Shown: piece after piece, positions 1 to 9,730 of the stretch
How the letters are laid out: each line of letters opens with the position of its first letter
How positions within the stretch are numbered: the first letter of the stretch is position 1
DNA from: Paraclostridium ghonii
GTDB taxonomy: Bacteria; Bacillota; Clostridia; Peptostreptococcales; Peptostreptococcaceae
Length of the DNA stretch: 10,694 nucleotides
NCBI RefSeq assembly: GCF_023653455.1
Contig: NZ_JAKEDR010000116.1
Coordinates: forward strand, 1 to 10,694
Direction of reading: 5' to 3'
Translations under genes and position numbers: made by a program
The notes under the pieces: model-generated
Seen by the model: the letters and a program-made list of their open reading frames with translations, nothing else
Databases searched by the model: none
Told to the model about the DNA's origin: nothing

Positions 1-335
1 AAACTTCTTTATACTAATAGCATAAAGTATAACTCTAGTACTTCATTAATTAATACTAATTATATATATTTTTTTCTAATAATTTTTAACCCATCTAAAT
101 ATATCATATGATACTGTGTACATGCTATAATTATTAAAGTAAAAAGCCACTCATCTATTGTTAACTTAACTGTAACCCTATTTTCATATACACTTTAACT
201 ATAATTCTAAATAAATGACAGGTTAATTAATATAGAAAGTAAATATCTAGCTAAAGCTAGCAAAGAGCATAAGATTAAGAAGTACAATATCTAACTGTAT
301 AGATTATTATAATAACAAAAGAAAACATGGACATT
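1..335. other. AT-rich intergenic region without a supported gene
   Basis: I see no gene here on either strand. The stretch is very AT-rich and stop-dense. One stop-bounded minus-strand frame (about 60-194) has no start codon of useful position and no ribosome binding site. A short dyad, CTAGCT-AA-AGCTAG, lies at 247-260; it has no U-tract and I cannot assign a role. A TATAAT hexamer at 200-205 on the plus strand has no matching -35. The region lies downstream of the terminator at 336-374 and may hold the upstream or downstream flank of a gene beyond the left edge. Confidence 0.6.
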
Positions 336-475
336 AAAAAAGATGACTCCTGTATAATACAGGACTCATCTTTTAGCTTCTTAGTAATTTTTAAAACTAT
401 CCGAAATATACTTATCGGTTCATAAGTTGTTAAGATGGTTTTCATGTTGTCTTCTACAAATAATATTTTGTCCAT
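275..475 (-). CDS. Small hypothetical protein or response-regulator remnant
   Basis: This 66-codon frame starts at ATG 17 bases after the permease stop codon, with AGGAGG at 481-486, five bases before the start, so initiation is plausible as a fourth cistron. I do not recognise the full protein. Its first ten residues, MDKILFVEDN, look like the first beta-strand and acidic pair of a response-regulator receiver domain, but the rest does not continue as a receiver and has no phospho-acceptor aspartate or lysine in place. From about residue 35 on, the codons are those of the hairpin terminator at 336-374, and the tail is hydrophobic by chance or as a short membrane segment. Transcripts ending at the terminator would carry about 46 codons and no stop codon. 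It could be a decayed response-regulator gene, a leader-like peptide, or a chance frame. Translation is supported only by the ribosome binding site. Confidence 0.35.
   Translation of the reverse strand: MDKILFVEDNMKTILTTYEPISIFRIVLKITKKLKDESCIIQESSFLMSMFSFVIIIIYTVRYCTS
336..374 (-). terminator. Rho-independent terminator of the left ABC operon
   Basis: The arms 338-354 and 358-374 pair over 17 positions with a single C/C mismatch (347 with 365) and a three-base loop. Read on the minus strand the hairpin is followed by six U residues (complement of 336-341). It is about 120 bases beyond the stop codon of the FtsX-type permease, so it is the natural end of that operon. It lies inside the small open frame 275-475, which is odd and is discussed separately. 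Confidence 0.85.
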
Positions 476-492
476 GAAATCCTCCTATACTA

Positions 493-2919
493 CTAACCTT
501 CTCTTATAGCTTCAATTACATTGTCTTTTTCAATTTTTCTCATTGGTATTAATGTAGATAAAAAGCTTATTATTATCGATACTACAATTGTGATTATACA
601 AAGTTTTAAAGGTAGTCTCCATGGTAGTCCTATGATTTCTTCTAACACGTCATATATAATATAAGTGAAACCACATCCAGCTATAGAACCTATAACTCCA
701 CCAACTAAACCATAGAATACTCCTTCGTACATTATCATCTTCTTTAAATCTTTTTGTGACATACCTATAGATTTAAGTACCGATAGTTCTTTTCTTCTTA
801 GTGTTATATTCATAGTGATTGTATTTATAATATTTATACTACTTATTAAAGTAATTACAAACATAAATCCATATACCAATACTTGAATCAATAAAACACC
901 ACTTTTTTGAGTAGCATTAAAATCTACCCAGTCTACTATACTATAATCTTGATTTTCTTCTATCATTTTATAGATTTCTTCATAATTTTTTAGATGTAAT
1001 TCTGGATCTTTTAAATCAATTGCTATATTTGCTATTTCAACATCTTTATTACTTAAATTCTTTCTAACTGTATCTGTTGTAATTAAAGATAATACATTTT
1101 TTTGAAATTCTCTTTCAAATATATTATTTTCAATGATCCCCATTACTTTTACCTTGTGTTCTTTTCCATAATCATCTATTATGATTATTTCATCGTTTAC
1201 TTTATAATTAGTTAATTTCCCTGTATATCTTTTTTTAGTAGTGTTATCTCTAGCGCTTCCATTAGATACTAATATTACACCATTTTGCGAATTTATATCA
1301 TCAATATTAATTTTTCCACTTATTAAGTGTTTTTTCAAAACATCTAGTGCTACTTTATCATATACATTAATGTTAGTATACATAAGTTCCTTTGAAACAC
1401 CATTAAAGTTTCCTATTTCATATATATCTCCAGCTTCTTTGACTTTTTTATCTTCACTAATCTGTGTTTTACCAGATAGTATTGGATATTTTAAATAAAC
1501 TTTATTAACATTATCTATGTTTCTAATTTTAGTTATTAAGTTTTTATCAACTTTACTATTATCAACTTCTGAGTTAGTATTAATTTCTAATTCAATATTT
1601 TGATACTCGTAGTTTGTACCTCTTAACTTTATTGCATCTTGTACTAATGTAGTAAATGTAATAAATAAAGTAGCACTTACTATAACTGATAATATCATTA
1701 CAGTACATCTTTTAGGATTACGTCCTATATTTTTAAGAGCCATTAATGCCTTAAAGTTTAATATTTTATTCAATGTTTTATTTTTTATTCTTTTAATCGA
1801 TTCCTTTTTTATTGATGCTCTACTACTAATTGCAACTAACGGTGATATATTACCTACATATCTAGCAGGTAAAAAACTTGATATATACACTGCTATTATA
1901 GTTAAAGTTGAACTCATGATTAATACATTTATATCAATACTTACAATTGAAAGAGGAGTGTTTTGTTTCATTAACAATTCTAGTACTCCTTGTAATGCAT
2001 ATATTGTACCTATACTTAATAATATACCTATAGGAATAGCTATCGCTAATAGTATACTAGCTTCTCTAAATACAATAGCTCTAATTTGTTTTTTAGTTGC
2101 ACCTATACTTCTAAGTAATCCAAATTGCTTCATTCTTTCTGCTACATTTATTTGAAAAGAATTGTATATAACTATAATCGTAGCTAATACTACAATAAAT
2201 GTTACAATTATTATAAGAGCTACAATTGATCTATTAGAATCTGCTTGATATAACCTTATTAATGAAGAGTTTTCTACTATATTTTCTTTATCACTTAAAG
2301 ATTCTAATAACTTAAGTGTTTGGTCAAATTCACCTTTAGGGTTTATCTCTACCATTAATTGACCATTCTTAGGACTTTTATCAAATGTTATTGCCCTACT
2401 AATTTTATTACGTTGTAAAAACTCTTGAGTTTTTAGAAAACCTACAACCTTGTATTCTTTTTTATCTATAGCTATTTTATCTCCAATTGCTAAGTCTGAA
2501 TCAATATGTGATTTTGCCCACTCATCTATACATATTTCATTATCTTTAGTAGGCATCTTACCTTCTTTAAGGCTATATCCTAATATTTGATTAGCACCTT
2601 CATCCGTGTGATATTGTTGGAAAGTTATATCATTATATTTAACTTCTTCTCCTCTAGACATAATTCCATAATGTTCTATATTGGGATTATTGCTTACTTT
2701 ATTTAATATTTCATTATTGTAAGTGTTGTACATTATATGGAATGATATACCTTCACTTTGTTTAGTTTGCTCTATCTGAGACTGTTCAGTACCTTTCATA
2801 AATAGCCCAATTGTTGAAATAAGTGCTAAAGATAATACGATACCTATAAGTGTTAAGGTTGTACGTTTTTTATTTTGTTTAATATATCTATTACTTAGTG
2901 TCTTATAATTTTTTATCAA
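493..2919 (-). CDS. ABC transporter permease, two-module FtsX/MacB type
   Basis: This 808-residue integral membrane protein should be the membrane half of the transporter powered by the ATPase encoded just upstream. I count about eight membrane spans: one near 21-41, three in 232-351, one at 404-426, and three in 677-792. Two FtsX modules are visible, each with the cytoplasmic coupling segment that follows its first core helix (ERMKQFGLLRSIGATKKQIR at 261-280; RRKELSVLKSIGM at 708-720). Long extracytoplasmic domains of about 190 and 250 residues lie at 42-231 and 427-676. The C-terminus ends IEAIREG, typical of the family. The start is TTG; there is no ATG before residue 41, and a near-perfect Shine-Dalgarno lies at 2925-2935. 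The gene follows the ATPase gene by 21 bases. The substrate is unknown; FtsX-type exporters handle peptides, lipoproteins or antibiotics. Confidence 0.9.
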   Translation of the reverse strand: MIKNYKTLSNRYIKQNKKRTTLTLIGIVLSLALISTIGLFMKGTEQSQIEQTKQSEGISFHIMYNTYNNEILNKVSNNPNIEHYGIMSRGEEVKYNDITFQQYHTDEGANQILGYSLKEGKMPTKDNEICIDEWAKSHIDSDLAIGDKIAIDKKEYKVVGFLKTQEFLQRNKISRAITFDKSPKNGQLMVEINPKGEFDQTLKLLESLSDKENIVENSSLIRLYQADSNRSIVALIIIVTFIVVLATIIVIYNSFQINVAERMKQFGLLRSIGATKKQIRAIVFREASILLAIAIPIGILLSIGTIYALQGVLELLMKQNTPLSIVSIDINVLIMSSTLTIIAVYISSFLPARYVGNISPLVAISSRASIKKESIKRIKNKTLNKILNFKALMALKNIGRNPKRCTVMILSVIVSATLFITFTTLVQDAIKLRGTNYEYQNIELEINTNSEVDNSKVDKNLITKIRNIDNVNKVYLKYPILSGKTQISEDKKVKEAGDIYEIGNFNGVSKELMYTNINVYDKVALDVLKKHLISGKINIDDINSQNGVILVSNGSARDNTTKKRYTGKLTNYKVNDEIIIIDDYGKEHKVKVMGIIENNIFEREFQKNVLSLITTDTVRKNLSNKDVEIANIAIDLKDPELHLKNYEEIYKMIEENQDYSIVDWVDFNATQKSGVLLIQVLVYGFMFVITLISSINIINTITMNITLRRKELSVLKSIGMSQKDLKKMIMYEGVFYGLVGGVIGSIAGCGFTYIIYDVLEEIIGLPWRLPLKLCIITIVVSIIISFLSTLIPMRKIEKDNVIEAIREG

Positions 2920-2924
2920 TTATA

Positions 2925-2935
2925 ATCACCTCCTT
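2925..2935 (-). promoter_or_regulatory. Strong ribosome binding site setting a TTG start
   Basis: AAGGAGGTGAT on the minus strand is complementary to the 16S rRNA anti-Shine-Dalgarno over its whole length. The GGAGG core ends nine bases before TTG at 2919-2917. This decides the non-ATG start of the permease gene and may compensate for the weaker start codon. Confidence 0.8.
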
Positions 2936-2940
2936 GTGCC

Positions 2941-3624
2941 TTAGTTATCTATTTTCGTATCTTTTATTATTTCACCATCTTCTATAGTAATAACTCTATC
3001 TGCCATAGTAGCTATGTTTGTATCATGAGTTATTAGTATTAGTGTTTGGTTAAATTTTTTAGCTGTAAACTTTAAAAGTTCAATAACATCTCTACTATTC
3101 TTAGAATCTAAGTTGCCCGTTGGCTCATCTGCAAGTACTATGCTTGGCTTATTTGCAAGAGCTCGTCCTATTGATACTCTTTGTTGCTGTCCTCCTGATA
3201 ACTCAGATGGTAGGTGATTTCTTCTATCATTAAGATTAAGTATGTTTATTATTTGATCTAAATATTTTTTATCTACTTTTTCATTGTCTAATACAACTGG
3301 TAACTCTATATTTTCCTCTACATCAAGTACGGGTATTAAATTGAAAAACTGAAATATAAATCCTATTTTCCTTCTTCTAAATATTGATAGTTCTTCATCA
3401 TTATATTCATATATACTTTTTTCATCTATAACAACTTTTCCACTAGTTGGTCTATCTAACCCCCCAAGCAAGTGAAGTAACGTACTTTTCCCAGATCCTG
3501 ATGCTCCTATTATGGCTACGAATTCGCCTTTGTTTATTGATAAGTTTATATTTTTTAGTGCTTCAACCTTATTTTCTCCTTCACCATAAGTTTTAGTTAG
3601 GTTTTCAACTCTTAAAATTTCCAT
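2941..3624 (-). CDS. ABC transporter ATP-binding protein, MacB/LolD type
   Basis: This 227-residue cytoplasmic ATPase drives the permease encoded directly after it. All nucleotide-binding motifs are present: Walker A GASGSGKS at 40-47, Q-loop Gln92, signature LSGGQ at 142-146, Walker B IVLADE at 162-167 with catalytic Glu167, D-loop NLDS at 171-174, and switch His200. The FRRRKIGFIFQFFNLIP segment around 82-98 is typical of the MacB/LolD/FtsE-like branch that pairs with FtsX-type permeases. The start ATG has AGAGGAG eight bases upstream. It follows the upstream gene by 15 bases, so the genes 4356-493 form one operon. The length is normal for the family and nothing is missing. Confidence 0.93.
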   Translation of the reverse strand: MEILRVENLTKTYGEGENKVEALKNINLSINKGEFVAIIGASGSGKSTLLHLLGGLDRPTSGKVVIDEKSIYEYNDEELSIFRRRKIGFIFQFFNLIPVLDVEENIELPVVLDNEKVDKKYLDQIINILNLNDRRNHLPSELSGGQQQRVSIGRALANKPSIVLADEPTGNLDSKNSRDVIELLKFTAKKFNQTLILITHDTNIATMADRVITIEDGEIIKDTKIDN

Positions 3625-3639
3625 AATATATCTCCTCTA

Positions 3640-4356
3640 TTATTCTACATTTGCATAGTTTATCTCTGTAATTTGTGTATTTATTAATTTTTTATTAATT
3701 TCTTGCTTGTCTTTAGCATTTCTTAAATCTTTTTTACCTTTAGCAAATCTTATTAAACTCATATCTTTTTCTTCATCTTTTATAGATTTGTATGTTTCAT
3801 CATCTGTTACCATTAATACTCCTTGCTCTGATGGGTAATATCCTATCCATGAATAGCTACCATATTCTAAAGGTATATCTTTTCCATTTATCTCTAATCT
3901 TGTACCTTTATATTCACTACCAAAGTATAAAGTTTTATCAGTATCTATATTCGGTATACTTTCAAGTACTTTTGTTTCTATTCCTTCAGCCTCTGGATCT
4001 TTTAGTTCACGTAGTACTTGGTCTTTTAACATTTTTTTTGCTGTATCTTTAGTAATTATTAAAGATTTAATTTCATAAACTACTTCTTTTCCATCTTCTC
4101 CTATTTCTACATTCCCATTCTCATCTAAGCTTTTTTGCATCCTTGAAACTACTTTATATTTATAATCCTTAGTATATTTCGTATTATCTTTATAAACTTC
4201 TTTTCCTTTGGTTACACTTTCTGCGTTACCACTTATTAAAATAGCATTAAATATCCTTGGAGGCCCTTGTAAATAGTACTTTAACCCTTGTTGTGTACCT
4301 ACTACTAATAACATTATTAATATAATACCTATTATCCATTTAATTGTTTTTTTCAT
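3640..4356 (-). CDS. Membrane-anchored accessory protein of ABC operon, uncertain family
   Basis: This 238-residue protein has a Lys-rich start, one hydrophobic segment at about residues 6-22, and a polar remainder, so it is probably anchored by its N-terminus with the bulk outside the membrane. There is no cysteine after the hydrophobic segment, so it is not a lipoprotein by the usual lipobox rule. It is rich in Lys, Asp and Glu. I see no HlyD/MacA-type adaptor features such as a coiled-coil hairpin or lipoyl motif. From memory it resembles the proteins named 'lipoprotein BA_5634 family', which also occur with ABC genes in Bacillus and clostridia, but I cannot verify this. The ATG has AGGAGA at about 4366-4371, nine bases upstream. 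As first gene of the operon with the ATPase and permease, it is likely an extracytoplasmic partner of that transporter, for example a substrate-binding or sensing part. Confidence 0.75.
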   Translation of the reverse strand: MKKTIKWIIGIILIMLLVVGTQQGLKYYLQGPPRIFNAILISGNAESVTKGKEVYKDNTKYTKDYKYKVVSRMQKSLDENGNVEIGEDGKEVVYEIKSLIITKDTAKKMLKDQVLRELKDPEAEGIETKVLESIPNIDTDKTLYFGSEYKGTRLEINGKDIPLEYGSYSWIGYYPSEQGVLMVTDDETYKSIKDEEKDMSLIRFAKGKKDLRNAKDKQEINKKLINTQITEINYANVE

Positions 4357-4381
4357 AAATAAAGTCTCCTTTTTATTTTCT

Positions 4382-4411
4382 TATATATACTTTACTATAT
4401 ATATACTTTAC
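4382..4411 (-). promoter_or_regulatory. Candidate promoter and direct repeats of left ABC operon
   Basis: On the minus strand the 14-mer GTAAAGTATATATA occurs twice, at 4398-4411 and 4382-4395, with starts 16 bases apart, within 60 bases of the first gene of the operon. The TATATA parts can serve as -10 boxes, but no good -35 lies at the proper distance, which would fit an activator-dependent promoter. The repeats could instead be simple AT-rich drift. The assignment of promoter function is inference. Confidence 0.4.
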
Positions 4412-4428
4412 ATACCATTTCCATAAGC

Positions 4429-4482
4429 TTACGTTAAAGATATAAATCTTACTTTTTAGTAAGATTTATATCTTTAACGTAA
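4429..4482. repeat. Perfect 25-bp inverted repeat with 4-base loop
   Basis: The arms 4429-4453 and 4458-4482 are exact reverse complements over 25 positions around TTTT. It sits between the terminator of katG and the candidate promoter of the left ABC operon. On the minus strand no U-tract follows, so it is not a classic terminator for katG. On the plus strand a run of five T lies at 4485-4489, but no plus-strand gene enters. It may be a backup or bidirectional terminator, an operator, or the remains of a small mobile repeat. Confidence 0.8.
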
Positions 4483-4498
4483 ACTTTTTATACTAACT

Positions 4499-4533
4499 AA
4501 AAAAACACACTGACTACTACATCAATGTGTTTT
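4499..4533 (-). terminator. Rho-independent terminator of katG
   Basis: Arms 4502-4509 and 4526-4533 (AAAACACA with TGTGTTTT) pair perfectly, extended by one G-U pair and three more pairs (TGA with TCA) around an eight-base loop. On the minus strand the hairpin runs into seven U residues (complement of 4499-4505). It is about 80 bases beyond the katG stop codon. Confidence 0.8.
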
Positions 4534-4614
4534 CATAGATTAATTTAATCTTATCACTACAAACTACTTGAATAAAGATAAAGGTCAGAAAACTGATCAT
4601 TATTGTTGGTGATA

Positions 4615-6837
<2,223 letters not shown>

Positions 6838-6856
6838 TTAAGTACTACATATTTCA

Positions 6857-6871
6857 TTACATATTATGTAA
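6857..6871. promoter_or_regulatory. 7-1-7 inverted repeat, candidate katG operator
   Basis: TTACATA-T-TATGTAA is a perfect 15-base dyad with seven-base arms and a one-base centre, the same geometry as PerR and Fur boxes. It differs from the Bacillus PerR consensus TTATAATNATTATAA at three positions per arm. It lies 11 bases downstream of the katG -10 box, so it would cover about +5 to +19 of the transcript, a classic repressor position. Control by a peroxide- or metal-sensing Fur-family repressor is inference. Confidence 0.5.
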
Positions 6872-6882
6872 ATTCGCCTTTA

Positions 6883-6888
6883 ATTATA
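6883..6888 (-). promoter_or_regulatory. Candidate katG promoter (-10 box)
   Basis: A perfect TATAAT is read on the minus strand 60 bases before the GTG start. No good -35 lies 16-18 bases upstream. A TTGACT at 6932-6937 could form a second promoter with TATATG at 6907-6912, but the spacer of 19 is long. A transcript start near 6876 would give a leader of about 54 bases. Confidence 0.5.
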
Positions 6889-6960
6889 ACTTTTTTAAAT
6901 ACACATCATATAATCATATTTGTTAAATCACAGTCAAGTCGTTGCTAATGCTGGAGATAC

Positions 6961-6996
6961 AAAAAAAAGATATTGACAGTTTAGTCAATATCTTTT
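6961..6996 (-). terminator. Rho-independent terminator of Bce-like operon
   Basis: Arms 6965-6977 and 6984-6996 pair perfectly over 13 positions (AAAAGATATTGAC) with a six-base loop, followed on the minus strand by eight U residues (complement of 6961-6968). It is about 40 bases beyond the permease stop codon and insulates katG from the operon upstream. Confidence 0.92.
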
Positions 6997-7034
6997 GGTA
7001 TATATAATTTACAATAATTATATCCAAATCTAAT

Positions 7035-8906
7035 TTAATCTATCAAGCATTCTTTTATCTCATTTAAATAATTTTTCCTTATAACCAAGAAATATATAAA
7101 TAAAACTATAAAAAAGCTTCCTATAACTAAAAATGAAGATGATGCAACTTCTACATTGATAGCATTTTTAAGTGCTAAAAGTGCAAAGATAGAATGTATA
7201 ACTGCAACTATATAAGGAAATAAAAATAAAATTCCTATCTCTATTGTTACTATCTTCTTTATCTCCTTATAAGTTAATCCTATCTTATTAAGATTTCTAT
7301 ACTTTTTCTTATCTTCTTGACAATCTACATAAATCTTATTATATAAAAAACTACTTGAAGTAACAAAGAATATTAAACCTACAAATATTGATAAAAATAA
7401 AAGAACTGAGCAAGCTATCTTACCCGAATCTATAATAATTGACTTAGATAAAAATTTATAACCTTTATCATCTTTACAATATTTTTCAAAACTTTTACTG
7501 ACATTTAATGTTTTCATATAATCCTTTACATCAATAGCTACAAATTTATCTTCTATATAATCTGAATTTATCCTATTATAAAAGTCATCTTTAACCACAT
7601 ATGCACTGTAATATGCTGGTATAACAGACTTACTAGCAGTCTTTACGTTTATATTTTTATTATCTATACTTATAATATTATTTTTGCTATTTAATCTTGA
7701 TAATGATATTGCTTCATTATACTTTAGATTCATTATTTCTAATCCTTTTTCATTTGCCAACTTAATATACTTAGACTCTTTAATTATTTTTACATGTTTT
7801 TTCTCAGTTTTTGAAAATACAGTTTTAATCTCTCCCTCAATTTTGTCATAAGGTATATTTTCTTTTTCTAATAAAGATTCCAATAAATCTACCCTATCTT
7901 TATAATAATCCTCTGATATTTCATTTATTCCATCTATCTCCGTAGCGTAAAATATTGCTTGTGGATAGGCCATTTCAACTTGATTTATTTGATCTTTCCA
8001 ATATGAATACACTGACCCAATAGCTGTAAATGCAACAGCTGAAGTTATTGTTACTAAAAAAAACATCCTTGTATTATCTTTTATTTTATAATGTAAATTT
8101 GCTATGCATAGCATATTAGTTTTTTTCCTATAAAATACCTTATTTTCTTTAACCTTTTTTACCACAAATACACTAAGTTGCGAAAATAACAGATATGTCC
8201 CTGCAATAACCATAGAAGTTACTGGTACTATCCTATTTACTAGTTCTAATTCTGTTACTGTGACCGCTCTACAATATGCAACTACCAATAATATAATACA
8301 CAATATAACTAACATAGGTGATGACTTTGGCTCTGTCTTTGGTGTTTGTGTTCCTTTAAGTAATTTTATAACTTTATCTTCTCTAATTACAAAATATATA
8401 AAATATGAAGTTAATATTGATAATAGCGTAAAGTATAAGATAATTACACCCATAGATTTTATTGGAATATAAAACCTCAATGCCTCAACTCCTATTAACG
8501 AGGATATAACAATCAACACTATCTTAGCAAAAACTAATCCTATCAAAATTCCAAGAGCCGATGCTAAAATGTTCATTACTAAATTTTCTATAAAAATCAT
8601 TTTTTTAACTTGTCTCTTTGATATTCCTATAGTATATAAAATACCAAACTCTTTATTTCTACTTTTCAAAAACACACTAGCTGAGTAAAATACAAATAGA
8701 AATAAGAATAAGTAAATTATAATTGTTGTTACCTTCATTATTAAAATTAAATAATCATCAAATAACGAAATATCTAAATCTGGATGATTTATAAACATAT
8801 TAAAAGAAAAAAGTAATGAAGAAGATATAAGTATACTAAAAAAATACCCCAGGTAAGACTTAATGTTTCGACCTACATTATTGAGCGCAAATTCTGTAAA
8901 ATTCAT
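7035..8906 (-). CDS. BceB-like ABC permease (peptide antibiotic sensing/detoxification)
   Basis: This 623-residue protein matches the BceB/VraG layout: ten membrane spans, with seven before and three after one large extracytoplasmic domain. I place spans near 17-38, 56-80, 106-137, 151-173, 197-213, 226-250, 279-300, 497-520, 553-580 and 590-609, with the outer domain at about 301-495. The coupling segment SRNKEFGILYTIGISKRQVK at 82-101 after the second span is typical. In this family the permease both removes cell-wall-active peptides from their lipid targets and signals to a kinase lacking its own sensor domain. The ATG overlaps the TAA of the ATPase gene by one base (TAATG), with AGGGGGT upstream, so translation is probably coupled. 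The outer domain decides the drug; I cannot predict which one. Confidence 0.9.
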   Translation of the reverse strand: MNFTEFALNNVGRNIKSYLGYFFSILISSSLLFSFNMFINHPDLDISLFDDYLILIMKVTTIIIYLFLFLFVFYSASVFLKSRNKEFGILYTIGISKRQVKKMIFIENLVMNILASALGILIGLVFAKIVLIVISSLIGVEALRFYIPIKSMGVIILYFTLLSILTSYFIYFVIREDKVIKLLKGTQTPKTEPKSSPMLVILCIILLVVAYCRAVTVTELELVNRIVPVTSMVIAGTYLLFSQLSVFVVKKVKENKVFYRKKTNMLCIANLHYKIKDNTRMFFLVTITSAVAFTAIGSVYSYWKDQINQVEMAYPQAIFYATEIDGINEISEDYYKDRVDLLESLLEKENIPYDKIEGEIKTVFSKTEKKHVKIIKESKYIKLANEKGLEIMNLKYNEAISLSRLNSKNNIISIDNKNINVKTASKSVIPAYYSAYVVKDDFYNRINSDYIEDKFVAIDVKDYMKTLNVSKSFEKYCKDDKGYKFLSKSIIIDSGKIACSVLLFLSIFVGLIFFVTSSSFLYNKIYVDCQEDKKKYRNLNKIGLTYKEIKKIVTIEIGILFLFPYIVAVIHSIFALLALKNAINVEVASSSFLVIGSFFIVLFIYFLVIRKNYLNEIKECLID

Positions 8907-9652
8907 TACTTAATACCCCCTAAGAAAGAAAGTATATCCATTATTTCTTGATAAAATTGTATCCTATTATCACCCTTATAAATTTCATTGTATATTACCC
9001 CATCTTTTATAAACAATATTCTATCGCAATAGCTTGCTGCCACTGGATCATGAGTTACCATCATAATCGTTACTTTTTCTTCCTTATTTATTTTTTCTAA
9101 TAACTCCATGACATTTTGTGCTGATTTTGAATCTAGATTTCCTGTTGGCTCATCCGACAAAACTATAGAAGGATTATTTATTAAAGCTCTTGCAATAGCT
9201 GTTCTTTGAGCTTGACCTCCTGATACCTCAAAGGTTCTTTTATTTAATAAATCTTCTATTCCCAATATTATTGATATCTTTTTTAATTTATCATCTTGCT
9301 CTTTTGTAGGTACATTTTCTAAAGTTAATGGCAAAACTATATTTTCACCTATAGTTAAAGTATCTAGTAAATTATAATCTTGAAATACAAATCCAAGTTC
9401 TCTTCTTCTAAACAATGCAAGTTCCTCACCCTTTAACTTATGTGGCTCTTTATCTTTTAATATAACCTTTCCTGAAGTTGGCTTATCTATAGTTGAAATC
9501 AAATTTAACAATGTAGTTTTTCCACTTCCACTTGGCCCCATTATACCTACAAACTCTCCATCTTCTATAGAAAAACTTATCCCCTTTAATACATTTGATA
9601 CTACCTTTTTACCGTATACCTTACTTAAATTGTTTACTTTTAAAATATCCAC
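8906..9652 (-). CDS. BceA-like ABC transporter ATP-binding protein
   Basis: This 248-residue cytoplasmic ATPase energises the BceB-like permease encoded next. Motifs are complete: Walker A GPSGSGKT at 39-46, Q-loop Gln91 in FVFQDYNLLDTLT (a hallmark of BceA-type proteins), signature VSGGQ at 143-147 with Val in place of the common Leu, Walker B SIVLSDE at 162-168 with catalytic Glu168, D-loop NLDS at 172-175 and switch His201. The start is GTG; AAGGAG ends eight bases upstream and no ATG lies near. It is the first gene of the two-gene operon, 172 bases after the kinase gene, with a separate promoter region. In known Bce systems this promoter is induced by the response regulator of the neighbouring two-component pair. 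Confidence 0.93.
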   Translation of the reverse strand: MDILKVNNLSKVYGKKVVSNVLKGISFSIEDGEFVGIMGPSGSGKTTLLNLISTIDKPTSGKVILKDKEPHKLKGEELALFRRRELGFVFQDYNLLDTLTIGENIVLPLTLENVPTKEQDDKLKKISIILGIEDLLNKRTFEVSGGQAQRTAIARALINNPSIVLSDEPTGNLDSKSAQNVMELLEKINKEEKVTIMMVTHDPVAASYCDRILFIKDGVIYNEIYKGDNRIQFYQEIMDILSFLGGIK

Positions 9653-9685
9653 TGTAATTCTCCTTCTCTAAATTTATTGAATTTC

Positions 9686-9691
9686 TTTATA
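9686..9691 (-). promoter_or_regulatory. Candidate -10 box of Bce-like operon
   Basis: TATAAA is read on the minus strand about 34 bases before the GTG start of the ATPase gene. The positions where a -35 box should lie (about 9708-9715) hold only AT-rich sequence without a match to TTGACA, in line with a promoter that needs an activator. Confidence 0.4.
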
Positions 9692-9730
9692 CATCAATTT
9701 TAATTTAGATATTAAAATGTCACTATCTCC

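Noticed and set aside
60..194. Minus-strand stop-bounded frame of about 44 codons with a protein-like look (contains IDEWLFT and YLDGLK)
   Set aside because: It has no ATG or GTG near its 5' end, no ribosome binding site and no recognised family. It might be a fragment of a decayed gene, but chance is as likely in this AT-rich stretch.
247..260. CTAGCT-AA-AGCTAG dyad
   Set aside because: The arms are six bases, no U-tract follows in either direction, and no gene nearby would use it as an operator.
1241..1498. Plus-strand open frame inside the FtsX-type permease gene
   Set aside because: It lies antisense within a well-supported gene and has the Leu/Ile/Ser-rich content expected of a reverse reading. 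The same holds for plus-strand frames at 1916-2155, 3792-4052, 8260-8472 and 9898-10092.
4537..4600. Short dyads AGATTA-ATT-TAATCT (4537-4551) and GGTCAG-AAAA-CTGATC after the katG stop
   Set aside because: The stems are six bases and not followed by a clean U-tract; the hairpin at 4499-4533 is a much better terminator.
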